Position numbers and translations under genes: made by a program
In this document: positions 16,987 through 26,069 of the stretch, one piece after another
Numbering within the stretch: the first letter of the stretch is position 1
Layout: the number at the start of each line of letters is the position of its first letter
Notes under the pieces: generated by a model
What the model was told of the DNA's origin: nothing
Databases searched by the model: none
Seen by the model: only the letters and a program-made list of their open reading frames with translations
Origin: Candidatus Faecalibacterium faecigallinarum
GTDB lineage: Bacteria; Bacillota; Clostridia; Oscillospirales; Ruminococcaceae
Direction of reading: 5' to 3'
DNA: 64,000 nt
NCBI GenBank assembly: GCA_019119685.1
Contig: DWWN01000047.1
Location: 1-64,000, forward strand

Positions 16987-18534
16987 TTACCCTTTGGGGC
17001 CGGCGCCGTGGCGCTGCTCCTCCGCGGCCAGCTCCCGGTCCAGAGCGGCCTTGCGGTTGTCCAGCAGCAGCTCCTTGTTGTAGCGGAAGTACCGCTCGCA
17101 GCCGTTTTCCGCAATAAAGGTGTGGGCGTCCGGCGAGACGGTCAGCTCGGTGACGAACACCACCATCTCCTGGCTCTCGCCAAAGGCGTCCTCCATAAAG
17201 TCGAAGGCGGCTTCCAGCGCGGCGGCAGCTTCGTCCTGGACCTTTTCCCGCTGGTCTGCCAACGCCTCGAAGTAGCCGCGCAGCAGCTCCAGCGCTTCCT
17301 GGGTGGCCGCGGCATGGGCCCGGCGCAGCTTGCCGGCCCAGTCCCGCAGGGCCGCCGCCACCCCCAGACGGTGGGCCAGGCCCGCCTTGTCCAGGGCGTC
17401 CGCCGCCCGCAGGCGGTCCGTCTCGGCTTCATAGTCCTTGATCTGCTGCTGCAGCAAGGTCTCCGGGTCGCCGGGCTCGGCGTCGGGCAGGGCGGCCAGG
17501 TCCTGCTTGAGCTGGCGCAGCATGGCGTAGCAGTCGTCCGCCACGGCGTTCTGCCGGCAGGACTCCGCAAAGCGGCTCTTGAGCCCGGCCAGCAGCAGAC
17601 TGACCAGGGACAGCCGCTCGTCGAAGGGGGCGTTCAGCAGCCGGGCAAAGGCCGCCGGGCGGGGCTTGCCGGCCAGGATCTCCTCCACGCCGTAGTCGTC
17701 CCGGTACTTGTAATAGAGGTCCAGATAGGCGGCAAAGTCCTCGGCGATCTGCTTGTGCTGGAGGTACTGCCGGATGACTTCCTCGTCGGCCTGCATCCCC
17801 AGCGCCTCGTAGGTGTCCAACAGGTTGGACAGGTCCTCCCAGCCGCGGGCGGTGACGAACTGGGTGCCCTCCACGTCGGCGTTGATCTGGTAGAAGTTCT
17901 GGGGGTGCAGTTCCAGATAACTCAGGACGGCCCCGTGGATGCCCACTTTGCGGGCGTATTCCCGCCAGGCGGGCAGGTCGGGCTCGATGTCCATCCGGCG
18001 GACGCGGTCCAGGGTGACAATGTCGAAATCCCGGACCGACTTGTTGTACTCGGGCGGATTGCCTGCCGCCACGATCACCCAGCCGGCGGGCACCGCCTGG
18101 TTGCCGAAGGTCTTGCACTGCAAAAACTGCAGCATGGTGGGGGCCAGCGTCTCGGAGACGCAGTTGATCTCGTCAATGAACAGGATGCCCTCCTGCAGGC
18201 CGGTGGCCTCCATCTTTTCATAGATGGAGGCGATGATCTCGCTCATGGTGTACTCCGTGACCGAGACGTCCCGGCCGCCGTAGTGCCTCTGCCGGATAAA
18301 GGGCAGGCCTACGGCGCTCTGGCGGGTGTGGTGGGTGATGGTGTAGGCCACCAGCGCCACCCCGCACTCCCGGGCGGCCTGCTCCAGGATCTGGGTCTTG
18401 CCGATGCCCGGCGGGCCCATCAGCAAAATCGGGCGCTGGCGCACCGCTGGGATGGCATATTCCCCCAGGGCGTCCTTGGCCAGGTAGGCTTTCACCGTCC
18501 GCTCGATTTCTTCTTTTGCGCGTTTGATATTCAT
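16987..18534 (-). CDS. MoxR-type AAA+ ATPase
   Basis: This is a 515-residue protein. The AAA+ domain has Walker A GPPGIGKT (residues 40-47), Walker B ILFIDEIN, sensor I in VAAGNPPEYN and an arginine-rich stretch near DRVRRMD. The second half is a long alpha-helical region (about residues 280-510) rich in Ala and Glu. MoxR ATPases act as chaperones that remodel or insert metals into partners, usually with VWA proteins. The VWA gene is immediately upstream (11-base gap), and TAAGGAG precedes the ATG. It is the last gene of the LRR-VWA-MoxR operon. Confidence 0.88.
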   Translation of the reverse strand: MNIKRAKEEIERTVKAYLAKDALGEYAIPAVRQRPILLMGPPGIGKTQILEQAARECGVALVAYTITHHTRQSAVGLPFIRQRHYGGRDVSVTEYTMSEIIASIYEKMEATGLQEGILFIDEINCVSETLAPTMLQFLQCKTFGNQAVPAGWVIVAAGNPPEYNKSVRDFDIVTLDRVRRMDIEPDLPAWREYARKVGIHGAVLSYLELHPQNFYQINADVEGTQFVTARGWEDLSNLLDTYEALGMQADEEVIRQYLQHKQIAEDFAAYLDLYYKYRDDYGVEEILAGKPRPAAFARLLNAPFDERLSLVSLLLAGLKSRFAESCRQNAVADDCYAMLRQLKQDLAALPDAEPGDPETLLQQQIKDYEAETDRLRAADALDKAGLAHRLGVAAALRDWAGKLRRAHAAATQEALELLRGYFEALADQREKVQDEAAAALEAAFDFMEDAFGESQEMVVFVTELTVSPDAHTFIAENGCERYFRYNKELLLDNRKAALDRELAAEEQRHGAGPKG

Positions 18535-18545
18535 AGCAAAACTCC

Positions 18546-19973
18546 TTACGAGTTGTTCAGATCCCGATACAGATCCTCGTCCTCATCCCAGGCGGCGGAC
18601 CTGTCCGCCGGGGCCTGCGGGGGCGGGGTGAACTCGTCCTCGTCCAGCACCACCTTCATGGCCCAGGGGGGCACCCCGGCGTCGTCGAACTTGTCCCCCA
18701 AAAAGAGGAACGCCGCGTCGTAGGGAGGCCGCCGGGCCGGGTAAATCCCCATCCCGTCGGTGAAGTAGAGCAGCCCCCGCAGGTTCTGGAACTTCTTTTC
18801 CTCGCACAGCCGGGTGACGTAGTCGAAGGCGGGGCGGAAATCGGTGCCGCCGCCCCCCGCCAGCTCGAAGTGGTCCATCAGGTCGATCAGTTCGTCCTCG
18901 GTGGTGACAAGGTGGTCCCGCTGGATCTGGTTATCGGCCTGGATGATGTGCAGGTTCATCCGGCGGAAAAAGCTCTCCCGCTGCTTGAGCAGGGCGTATG
19001 TCTCGGACAAAAAGCTGCGCACCAGCGCCCCCGAGGTAGAATAGCTGGTGTCGATGACCAGCGCGATCTCCTCGATCTTTTTGCTCTCCCGTGTTTCCAC
19101 CGGCTCGATCAGGGGCATATTGCCGTAGACCGACAGGCCGTAGGTGTAAAAATTCAAATCAAAGGTGTCGGGGTCGAGGCGGGGCTCCTCCCGCAGGACG
19201 CAGAACCGGCGCAGAAAATCCCGGTAGCTGCTGCGGCTGCGGTTGGCGGCCTTGACCGCCTCGGCCAGGTTCCCGCCCTCGGCGCCGGCCTCTTTGGCGT
19301 GCAGTTCCAGCTCCGTCTCCATCCGGCGGCCGATCTTCTGCCAGGCCGCCTGGGCCTGGGGGGTGGGCTGCTGGGGCGGATCGGGCTGGCCGGGCCGGGG
19401 CCACAGGCGGTGGTCGTCGGCGTAAAACTCCCGGGCCAGCTGCTTCTGCACGCCGGGGGTCTGGGTCAGCAGCCAGCGGTAAGCCGGGGCCGCCGCCGCC
19501 ACATGGCCGCCGGCCGTCAGGGCCTCGTAGGCGCGGCGGCGGACATAGGTCAGGGGCCGGGCGACGCTCTTGCGCCCCAGCCCGTCGATGACGTTTTCCA
19601 CCGCGATGTCGCAGGCGATGTGCCACAGCACCGGGTCCCGGCTGCCCTGCATCCAGAGGTGGCGGAATACACAGTGGAATATCGTGTGCAGATATAACCG
19701 GTTCAGGTACTTCGGGTTCTGCCGGTAGAGCCGCAGCAGGGCGCTGGGCTGGTAATAGAGGCTGACGCCGTCGGTGGCCAGCACTCCGCACCGCTCGTCG
19801 GGGACAGGGTGCAGCGCGCCCAGCGCCTGGTCCAGAAAGCGGAACTCCAGATAAAGCCCGCTGCGCAGGACGGCCAGCACCTCGCCGCCCATCCGGGCCT
19901 GCCACTCCTCATGGGTCTCGGGACGCGCCGACTGAAAGGGCGCGTTGAAGTCAACGGGCGCTTTGCGCGCCAT
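18546..19973 (-). CDS. DUF2201-type metallopeptidase-like/VWA protein
   Basis: This is a 475-residue protein. The N-terminal half resembles the putative metallopeptidase domain of DUF2201, but its HExxH motif reads HTIFH (His96 to His100, with His105 nearby), so the metal-binding histidines remain while the catalytic glutamate is Thr97. The C-terminal half is a VWA-like domain with a DxSxS metal site at 308-312 (DTSYS). Such proteins pair with MoxR ATPases, and the MoxR gene follows directly. The RBS is GGAGGCGATCC before ATG 19973. A scaffold or substrate adaptor is more likely than an active peptidase (inference). Confidence 0.82.
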   Translation of the reverse strand: MARKAPVDFNAPFQSARPETHEEWQARMGGEVLAVLRSGLYLEFRFLDQALGALHPVPDERCGVLATDGVSLYYQPSALLRLYRQNPKYLNRLYLHTIFHCVFRHLWMQGSRDPVLWHIACDIAVENVIDGLGRKSVARPLTYVRRRAYEALTAGGHVAAAAPAYRWLLTQTPGVQKQLAREFYADDHRLWPRPGQPDPPQQPTPQAQAAWQKIGRRMETELELHAKEAGAEGGNLAEAVKAANRSRSSYRDFLRRFCVLREEPRLDPDTFDLNFYTYGLSVYGNMPLIEPVETRESKKIEEIALVIDTSYSTSGALVRSFLSETYALLKQRESFFRRMNLHIIQADNQIQRDHLVTTEDELIDLMDHFELAGGGGTDFRPAFDYVTRLCEEKKFQNLRGLLYFTDGMGIYPARRPPYDAAFLFLGDKFDDAGVPPWAMKVVLDEDEFTPPPQAPADRSAAWDEDEDLYRDLNNS

Positions 19974-20012
19974 GGGGATCGCCTCCTTTCCCGTTAGGGT
20001 GGATCTTGAACA

Positions 20013-21044
20013 TCAAAAATCAAAGTCGTACCGCCGGCGGCGTTTGGGGGCCGCGGCGCGGGCCCGGTATTCGGCGTCGGCCACCAGGGCCGCGGCCTGG
20101 GCGTCGCCCGCCCGCTGGGCTGCCCGCAAGGCTGCCGCCAGCGCCGGGCCGTCCAGCGCTTTGAGGTCCAGCAGGGCCTGCAGCCCCTCCCGGTCCTGGG
20201 CCCGGATCAGAGCCGCCGCCGCGCCCCCGCCCTGCTGTGCAAGGAACGCCCGGTACAGTCCGGCCGCCTTTTCGTCCAGCTGCCAGGGCCAGCGCAGCCG
20301 GTCCAGGCAGAGCAGGGCCATGTAAACGGGGTCGTCCCCGCCGTGGCCCTGGGCGAACACAGCGTCGTATTCGCCCGTCAGCAGCCGCCCGTCCCGGAAG
20401 CACTGGCGGTAGTGGTAGCCCTGCCCCGAAAAGGTGTGCAGCAGGATATGGGCGGGGGTCTCCTCGATGTCCTCCCAGTATTCCGGGTAGCGGAAGGCGG
20501 CGCAGACCTTCCCTTCCGGCCCCGCCGGCTGAAAGACCGCCCGCAGATTGCCGGAGATGTTGTTGACGATGGCCGGCAGGCCGGTGGCTGCGTCGGGCCG
20601 GGCGTACAGCGCCACCTCCGCCAGGTCAAAACAGTTGAGAAAGACATCGCTGCCCACGGCCAGCGGCCCGCTCCCCGCCGTGAGCCGGCGCAGGGCGCGG
20701 CAGTTGTAAAAGGCGCAGTTGCCGATCTCCCGCAGGGCGGCGGGCAGCGCGACTTCCTCCAGGAAGCGCCCCGCCGCCGGGTGCAGCTCCTCCGCCGGGA
20801 CGCTTTCGGGCGGGACGGGCCGCAGCGCGCCGTCTCCGCCCCGCACGCAGCGGAGCACCTCGCCCCGGGGCTGGTCCCGCACCGTCTCGGCAAAGCAGTA
20901 GCCCCCCAGCTGGACCAGAGGCAGAGTGCAGCCGCCGGGGCCGGGCAGCGCTTCGGGCAGGGTCAGGACGGGATTGTCCCCATAAGCCCGGACCAGGGCC
21001 GCCCCGCCGCCGGGCAAAAGGGTGTAATCAAAGATATCGCACAT
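20013..21044 (-). CDS. BspA-type leucine-rich-repeat protein of the MoxR operon
   Basis: This is a 343-residue protein without a signal peptide. The middle (about residues 95-170) carries LRR_5/BspA-type repeats of the pattern L-x-x-IG-x-x-AF-x-x-C. The C-terminal third is Ala-rich and helical and ends in a basic stretch RAAAPKRRRRYDFDF. ATG 21044 with GGGAG upstream is chosen over a TTG four codons earlier. It lies 39 bases upstream of the VWA gene, so it belongs to the same operon. Cytosolic LRR_5 proteins of this type are often encoded beside MoxR/VWA pairs in gut Clostridia (recollection, not checked). Its role could be target recognition. Confidence 0.7.
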   Translation of the reverse strand: MCDIFDYTLLPGGGAALVRAYGDNPVLTLPEALPGPGGCTLPLVQLGGYCFAETVRDQPRGEVLRCVRGGDGALRPVPPESVPAEELHPAAGRFLEEVALPAALREIGNCAFYNCRALRRLTAGSGPLAVGSDVFLNCFDLAEVALYARPDAATGLPAIVNNISGNLRAVFQPAGPEGKVCAAFRYPEYWEDIEETPAHILLHTFSGQGYHYRQCFRDGRLLTGEYDAVFAQGHGGDDPVYMALLCLDRLRWPWQLDEKAAGLYRAFLAQQGGGAAAALIRAQDREGLQALLDLKALDGPALAAALRAAQRAGDAQAAALVADAEYRARAAAPKRRRRYDFDF

Positions 21045-21113
21045 AGTCTCTCCCAAAACAAAGCGCCCCCGCAGCGTGGACCGGCCCGCTACAGGGACGC
21101 CATGTCATCTTTT

Positions 21114-21515
21114 TCAGCCCTCGGCCGCCTGCGCCAGGCAGTCGTCCATCCCATCCAGGACCGCCTGGCTGGTATAGGTGCTGCCGGCCACCACGTCCAC
21201 GTTGGCGGTGGAACCCGCCTCGGTCAGGCTGGCGGCCAGGTCAGCGGCAGCCACGCCGCCCAGCGAGGGGGTCTCGCCCGATGCATCGGCCTCCACCGCC
21301 GAGACCTTCCCGCCGGAAACGGTGACGGTCACGGTCACTTCGCTGATGTAGCCCTGCTGCACTGAGGTGTAGACACCGTCGTGGAGCAGGACGCTGCCGG
21401 GGTTCTCGCCGCCGGGCAGGGTCTGGGTGTTGCGGATATAAAAGACCAGGGCGATGGCCATCAAAACCGTGATCACGGCCATCAGCAGAACATTGCGCAG
21501 CATACGTTTGGGCAT
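21114..21515 (-). CDS. Membrane-anchored FMN-binding domain protein
   Basis: This is a 133-residue protein. One N-terminal transmembrane anchor (residues 7-26) is followed by an FMN_bind domain. The motif AGSTYTS near the C-terminal third is the flavin attachment region; the family links FMN covalently to a threonine there. The protein should face outside and act in extracytosolic electron transfer. No flavin transferase gene (apbE) is in the window. It follows glnS by 36 bases, so it is probably co-transcribed with it. No clear terminator separates it from the LRR operon downstream. Confidence 0.75.
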   Translation of the reverse strand: MPKRMLRNVLLMAVITVLMAIALVFYIRNTQTLPGGENPGSVLLHDGVYTSVQQGYISEVTVTVTVSGGKVSAVEADASGETPSLGGVAAADLAASLTEAGSTANVDVVAGSTYTSQAVLDGMDDCLAQAAEG

Positions 21516-21551
21516 AGGGGCAGAGTTCCTCCTTTTGATTGTTGGATCTTT

Positions 21552-23213
21552 TTATTTCTGAGCGGGCTTGAAGCTGTCCCGCAGAGTAACGATGCGGTTG
21601 AACACGCCGGGGTGCTTGGAGTCGGGGGTGAAGAAGCCGTTGCGGACGAACTGGAACTTGTCGCCCGGCTTTGCATCCGCGAGGGAGGCTTCCAGCTTGC
21701 AGCCGGTGCAGACGGTCACGCTCTCGGGGTTGAGGAAGTCCTTGTAGCTGGTCCCCTCGGGGAGATTGTTCATGTTCTCACGGGTGAACAGCTTGTCGTA
21801 CAGACGGACCTCGGCCTCGATGCAGTGTTCCGCGCTGACCCAGTGGATGGTGCCCTTCACCTTGCGGCCGTCGGCGGGGTTGCCGCAGCCGGTCTCGAGG
21901 TCGGCGGTGCAGTGGATGGCGGCGATGCTGCCGTCAGGGTTCTTGTCCACGCCGGTGCACCGGACGATGTAGGCGCCCATCAGGCGCACTTCGCCCCCGA
22001 CGGTCAGCCGCTTGAACTTGGGAGGCGGCACCTCGGCAAAGTCGTCCGCCTCGATCCACAGCTCCCGGCTGAACATACAGCTGCGGGTGGAGCAGTCGCA
22101 GGCTTCCCGGTTGGGGTTGTTGGCCAGGCAGAAGTCCTCCGTCCTGCCGGCGGGGTAGTTGTCCACGATCAGCTTGACCGGGCGCAGCACCGCCACGCGG
22201 CGCTGGGCGGTCAGGTCCAGCTCGCTGCGGACGCAGGCTTCCAGCTGGCGCATATCGATCATGTTGTCCGCCTTGGAGATGCCCGCCTCCCGCACGAAGG
22301 TGAAGATGGAGGTGGGGGTGTAGCCGCGGCGGCGCAGGCCGCAGAGGGTGGGCATCCGGGGATCGTCCCAGCCGTCCACCATGCCGGTCTCCACCAGCTC
22401 GCGGAGGTAGCGCTTGCTCATGACGGTGTTGGTCATGTTCAGGCGCGCAAACTCCCGCTGCTTGGGGAACTCGGTGCCGAAAATGTTGGTGATGACCCAC
22501 TCGTACAGGGGGCGGTGGTTCTCAAACTCCAGGCTGCACATGCTGTGGGTGATGCCCTCGATGGCGTCCTGGATGGGGTGGGCAAAGTCGTACATGGGAT
22601 AGATGCACCACTTGTCCCCCTGGCGGTGGTGGTGTTCGTACTTGATGCGGTAGATGGCGGGGTCCCGCATATTCATGTTGGGGCTGGCCAGGTCGATCTT
22701 GGCCCGCAGGGTCTTTTCCCCCTCCTTGAACTCGCCCGCGCGCATCCGGCGGAACAGGTCCAGGTTTTCCTCGGGGGTGCGGTCCCGCCAGGGGGAGGGG
22801 CGGCTGGGCTTGCCGGCGTCGCTGCCGCGGTACTCGCGCATCTCCTCCCGGCTCAGATCGTCCACATAGGCCTTGCCCTCGCGGATCAGCTTTTCGGCGT
22901 ATTCATAGCACTGCTCGAAGTAGTCGCTGCCATAAAAGACGCCGCCGTTGGGGTCGGCGCCCAGCCAGTGCAGGTCCTCCAAAATGCTGTTGACGTACTC
23001 CACGTCCTCCCGGGCGGGGTTGGTGTCGTCCAGGCGGAGGTTGAACTTGCCGCCGTAAGCCTTGGCGATGGACCAGTTGATATAAATGGCCTTGGCGCTG
23101 CCGATGTGCAGGTAGCCGTTGGGCTCCGGCGGGAAACGGGTATGGATCTCGCTGACCTTGCCCGCGGCCAGGTCGGCGTCGATGATCTCGGTCAAAAAGT
23201 TTTTGTCAGCCAT
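21552..23213 (-). CDS. glnS: Glutaminyl-tRNA synthetase
   Basis: This is a 553-residue class I aminoacyl-tRNA synthetase with the GlnRS N-terminal sequence RFPPEPNGYLHIG and the second signature VMSKR. The length matches bacterial GlnRS. The HIGH motif reads HIGS (residues 36-39), a conservative departure from the usual HIGH. It charges tRNA-Gln directly with glutamine, so the organism need not depend on GatCAB for this step. GAGGGAG precedes ATG 23213. It has its own promoter and is followed by the FMN-binding gene. Confidence 0.95.
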   Translation of the reverse strand: MADKNFLTEIIDADLAAGKVSEIHTRFPPEPNGYLHIGSAKAIYINWSIAKAYGGKFNLRLDDTNPAREDVEYVNSILEDLHWLGADPNGGVFYGSDYFEQCYEYAEKLIREGKAYVDDLSREEMREYRGSDAGKPSRPSPWRDRTPEENLDLFRRMRAGEFKEGEKTLRAKIDLASPNMNMRDPAIYRIKYEHHHRQGDKWCIYPMYDFAHPIQDAIEGITHSMCSLEFENHRPLYEWVITNIFGTEFPKQREFARLNMTNTVMSKRYLRELVETGMVDGWDDPRMPTLCGLRRRGYTPTSIFTFVREAGISKADNMIDMRQLEACVRSELDLTAQRRVAVLRPVKLIVDNYPAGRTEDFCLANNPNREACDCSTRSCMFSRELWIEADDFAEVPPPKFKRLTVGGEVRLMGAYIVRCTGVDKNPDGSIAAIHCTADLETGCGNPADGRKVKGTIHWVSAEHCIEAEVRLYDKLFTRENMNNLPEGTSYKDFLNPESVTVCTGCKLEASLADAKPGDKFQFVRNGFFTPDSKHPGVFNRIVTLRDSFKPAQK

Positions 23214-23264
23214 AGTCTGATTCTCTCCCTCATGCAGGAACTTACATCCTTCCTATAATGTCTT

Positions 23265-23293
23265 ATCATACAACATTTTTCTCATTCCTGCAA
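23265..23293 (-). promoter_or_regulatory. Sigma-A promoter of glnS
   Basis: On the minus strand TTGCAG (23293-23288), 17 bases, then TATGAT (23270-23265). Confidence 0.65.
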
Positions 23294-23364
23294 GGCGGTG
23301 CGGCGCAGTTTTTTCGTTTTATTCATCAACCGCAATTTTTCTGCCGGCTATTCGTGCAAAATGC

Positions 23365-23393
23365 TTGACAGAAAGCGGGAAGTATCGTATATT
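23365..23393 (+). promoter_or_regulatory. Sigma-A promoter of the yitT-family gene
   Basis: TTGACA (23365-23370), 17 bases, then TATATT (23388-23393). Confidence 0.82.
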
Positions 23394-23452
23394 CTGCATG
23401 GTGAAAATTTTCGCGCCCCCGCGGGGGCAGCCAACCAACGAGGATAGGAATT

Positions 23453-24337
23453 ATGCTGGACTTAGTAAAAGACGCTTTCAAAAAGGAAAAACTGATCGCA
23501 AACCTTACCTTTTTCCTGCTGCTGAACGTGGGGCTGATCCTGACGGCTCTGGGCATCGTCTGGTTCAAGACGCCCAACCACTTCGCCTTCGGCGGCACGT
23601 CGGGCCTGTCGGTGCTGCTGGCAGCCATGTTCCCCCAGTTCAACGTGGGCTTTTTCATGTGGGTGCTCAACCTGGTGCTGGTGGTGCTGGGCTTCCTCTT
23701 TCTGGGCATCAGCTGCATGGGGTGGACGGTGTTCTCCTCCATCGCGCTGTCCTTCTACGTCTCGATCTGCGAGGCCATCTGGCCCATGCCCGCCCCCTTC
23801 ACCGACGACACCCTGCTGGAGCTGATCTTCGCGGTGCTGCTGCCGGCCATCGGCAGCGCCATCGTGTTCAACATCGGCGCGTCCACCGGCGGCACTGATA
23901 TTGTTGCCATGATCCTGACCAGGCATTCTTCGCTGAACATCGGCTCCGCCCTGATGGCCAGCGACGTTCTGATCGTCTGCGGCGCCGCCCTCATCTTTGG
24001 CGTTTCCAGCGGCCTGTACAGCTTCCTGGGCCTGATCGGCAAGTCGTTCGTGGTGGACGGCGTCATCGAGAGCATCAACCAGCGCAAGGTGTGCACGGTG
24101 GTCACAGCCAACCCCGAGGACGTCACCGACTTCATCCTGGACACGCTGCACCGCTCGGCCACCATCGAGGAGGCCCAGGGCGCCTACACCGGCAAGGAGC
24201 TGACGGTGGTCATGACGGTGCTCACCCGCCGGGAGGCCACCCAGCTGCGCAACTTCCTGCGGCTGAACGACAACCACGCTTTCATCACCATCGTCAACTC
24301 CAGCGAGATCATCGGCAAGGGGTTCCGCGCGGCGTAA
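23453..24337 (+). CDS. YitT-family membrane protein with DUF2179 domain
   Basis: This is a 294-residue protein with five to six transmembrane segments and the YitT glycine motifs (FGGTSGLS and NIGASTGGTDIVAMIL). A cytosolic C-terminal DUF2179 domain (about residues 215-290) of PII/ACT-like fold follows. The function of YitT proteins is unproven; transport has been proposed. GAGG lies upstream of the ATG at 23453. It is a single-gene unit with its own promoter and terminator. Confidence 0.88.
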   Translation: MLDLVKDAFKKEKLIANLTFFLLLNVGLILTALGIVWFKTPNHFAFGGTSGLSVLLAAMFPQFNVGFFMWVLNLVLVVLGFLFLGISCMGWTVFSSIALSFYVSICEAIWPMPAPFTDDTLLELIFAVLLPAIGSAIVFNIGASTGGTDIVAMILTRHSSLNIGSALMASDVLIVCGAALIFGVSSGLYSFLGLIGKSFVVDGVIESINQRKVCTVVTANPEDVTDFILDTLHRSATIEEAQGAYTGKELTVVMTVLTRREATQLRNFLRLNDNHAFITIVNSSEIIGKGFRAA

Positions 24338-24361
24338 AAGTCATACTTATCTCACAAACCG

Positions 24362-24385
24362 GCCGCCCGAAAGGGCGGCTTTTTT
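24362..24385 (+). terminator. Terminator after the yitT-family gene
   Basis: A 7-bp GC stem (24362-24368 with 24373-24379), a GAAA-type loop and six T residues. Confidence 0.92.
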
Positions 24386-24440
24386 GCGGTTTTGACCAGA
24401 ATTCCTCCACGGCCGGGGGGCAACTCCCCCGTTCTGGCGG

Positions 24441-24469
24441 TAGTCAAACCGGCGCGGATGTGGTACAAT
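24441..24469 (+). promoter_or_regulatory. Promoter of purC
   Basis: TAGTCA (24441-24446), 17 bases, then TACAAT (24464-24469), with TGG before the -10 (extended -10). Confidence 0.65.
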
Positions 24470-24529
24470 AAAGCGGTAAGAGCATCCGGCGGCAGCAGCC
24501 GCTTTCCGAAAAAGAAGGAGTGTGTTTCG

Positions 24530-25399
24530 ATGACTGAATATAAGCCTTTCAAAGAGGGCAAAGTGCGCGAGATCTATGACGTGGGCGACGCCCTGGTCAT
24601 GGTGGCCACCGACCGCATCTCGGCGTTCGACGTGATCCTCAAAAACAAGATCACCAAGAAGGGCGCCGTCCTGACCCAGATGAGCAAGTTCTGGTTCGAC
24701 TACACCAAGGACCTGCTGCCCAACCACATGATCTCGGTGGACACCGCCGATATGCCCGAATTCTTCCGTCAGCCCCAGTTCGAGGGCAACAGCATGCTCT
24801 GCCGCAAGCTGACCATGCTGCCCATCGAGTGCATCGTCCGCGGCTACATCACCGGCAGCGGCTGGGCCAGCTACCAGAAGACCGGCAAAGTCTGCGGCAT
24901 CACCCTGCCCGAGGGCCTGCGCGAGTCGGACAAGCTCCCCGAGCCCATCTACACCCCCAGCACCAAGGCCGACCTGGGCGACCACGACGAGAACATCTCG
25001 TACGAGCAGAGCATCGAGGTGCTGGAGAAGCACTTCCCCGGCAAGGGCGAGGAATACGCCCGCAAGCTGCGCGATTACACCATCGCCCTGTACAAGAAGT
25101 GCGCCGACTACGCCCTGAGCCGCGGCATCATCATTGCCGACACCAAGTTCGAGTTCGGCCTGGACGAGGCCGGCAACGTGGTGCTGGGCGACGAGATGCT
25201 GACCCCTGATTCCTCCCGCTTCTGGCCCCTGGAGGGCTACGAGCCGGGCCACGGCCAGCCCTCGTTCGACAAGCAGTTTGTCCGCGACTGGTTGAAGGCC
25301 AACCCCGACAGCGACTACCTGCTGCCCCAGGACGTCATCGACAAGACCATCGGCAAGTACCTGGAAGCCTATGAGCTGCTGACCGGCAAAAAGCTGTAA
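24530..25399 (+). CDS. purC: Phosphoribosylaminoimidazole-succinocarboxamide synthase (SAICAR synthetase)
   Basis: This is a 289-residue protein. It begins with the PurC pattern EGKVREIYDVGD, and has ATDRISAFDV, the signature region IECIVRGYITGSGWASY, and the later DTKFEFGLD and DEMLTPDSSRFW. It joins aspartate to CAIR with ATP in purine synthesis. AAGGAG lies 9 bases before the ATG at 24530. The gene stands alone here, with no other pur genes in the window. No purine riboswitch was recognised in its short leader. Confidence 0.95.
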   Translation: MTEYKPFKEGKVREIYDVGDALVMVATDRISAFDVILKNKITKKGAVLTQMSKFWFDYTKDLLPNHMISVDTADMPEFFRQPQFEGNSMLCRKLTMLPIECIVRGYITGSGWASYQKTGKVCGITLPEGLRESDKLPEPIYTPSTKADLGDHDENISYEQSIEVLEKHFPGKGEEYARKLRDYTIALYKKCADYALSRGIIIADTKFEFGLDEAGNVVLGDEMLTPDSSRFWPLEGYEPGHGQPSFDKQFVRDWLKANPDSDYLLPQDVIDKTIGKYLEAYELLTGKKL

Positions 25400-25418
25400 G
25401 TTTTTCCCACACACCAAA

Positions 25419-25460
25419 AAGCCCCCGGAAGGGTTTTACCGCCTTCCGGGGGCTTATTCT
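25419..25460. terminator. Shared terminator of purC and the first hsp20 gene
   Basis: A 14-bp stem (25419-25432 with 25442-25455) has an A-tract on its left side, giving a good T-run for the minus-strand hsp20 transcript and a weaker one for purC. Confidence 0.85.
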
Positions 25461-25485
25461 GTTCTTTGGTGCACCCTCGCGGGGA

Positions 25486-25950
25486 TCACTCAATATCGAT
25501 CAGGTTGGGGTTGGCCTTGGGCAGCTCCTTCTTGGCCTCGGCACGGGGCAGGGTGATCTTCAGCACGCCGTCCTCAAACTTGGCGTGGATGTCTTCCTTC
25601 TTGATCTGGTCGCCCACATAGAAGCTGCGGGCGCAGGTGCCCGAGAAGGTCTCGCGGCGGACGTACCGGCCGTTCTGGCCCGACTCGTTGTTGGTGTGGC
25701 TGCGGACGGCCTGAATGGTCAGATAACCGTCCTCCAGCTGCATCTTCACGTCCTCTTTCTTGCAGCCGGGCAGGTCCACATCCATCTCGTAACCGCCCTC
25801 AACTTCCTTGACGTCGGTCTTCATCATGTTGGCGGCGCGGTGGCCCATGGTGTTGCGGGCCTCGCGGTTCAGTTCGCGGTCCATGTTCTCGAAGAACGGA
25901 TCAAACCAATCATCAAACAGATTTTCATGGAAAACAGCAGGCAGTAACAT
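25486..25950 (-). CDS. Hsp20 small heat-shock protein, copy 1
   Basis: This is a 154-residue alpha-crystallin-type chaperone. The N-terminus is MLLPAVFHENLFDDWFDPFF; the crystallin domain covers about residues 43-140 and ends with the GVLKITLP motif, then a short tail. It holds unfolding proteins without ATP. AGGTTTG-type spacing to GGAGG supports ATG 25950. It is highly similar to copy 2, which lies about 350 bases upstream in the same direction, and each copy has its own CIRCE-overlapped promoter. Confidence 0.93.
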   Translation of the reverse strand: MLLPAVFHENLFDDWFDPFFENMDRELNREARNTMGHRAANMMKTDVKEVEGGYEMDVDLPGCKKEDVKMQLEDGYLTIQAVRSHTNNESGQNGRYVRRETFSGTCARSFYVGDQIKKEDIHAKFEDGVLKITLPRAEAKKELPKANPNLIDIE

Positions 25951-26069
25951 AAGTCAAACCTCCAATCAACAGCCCCGAAGGCTGGTAAAACAACTTTGCC
26001 CGCCCAGCGGGGAAGGCGCTTTCCCGGGGGCCTTGTTCCCCCTGTGCCCTTCCTCCTGAGCACGGCTAT

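Noticed and set aside
24441..24529. A purine or PRPP riboswitch before purC
   Set aside because: The leader is only about 55 bases after the -10 and contains no recognisable aptamer.
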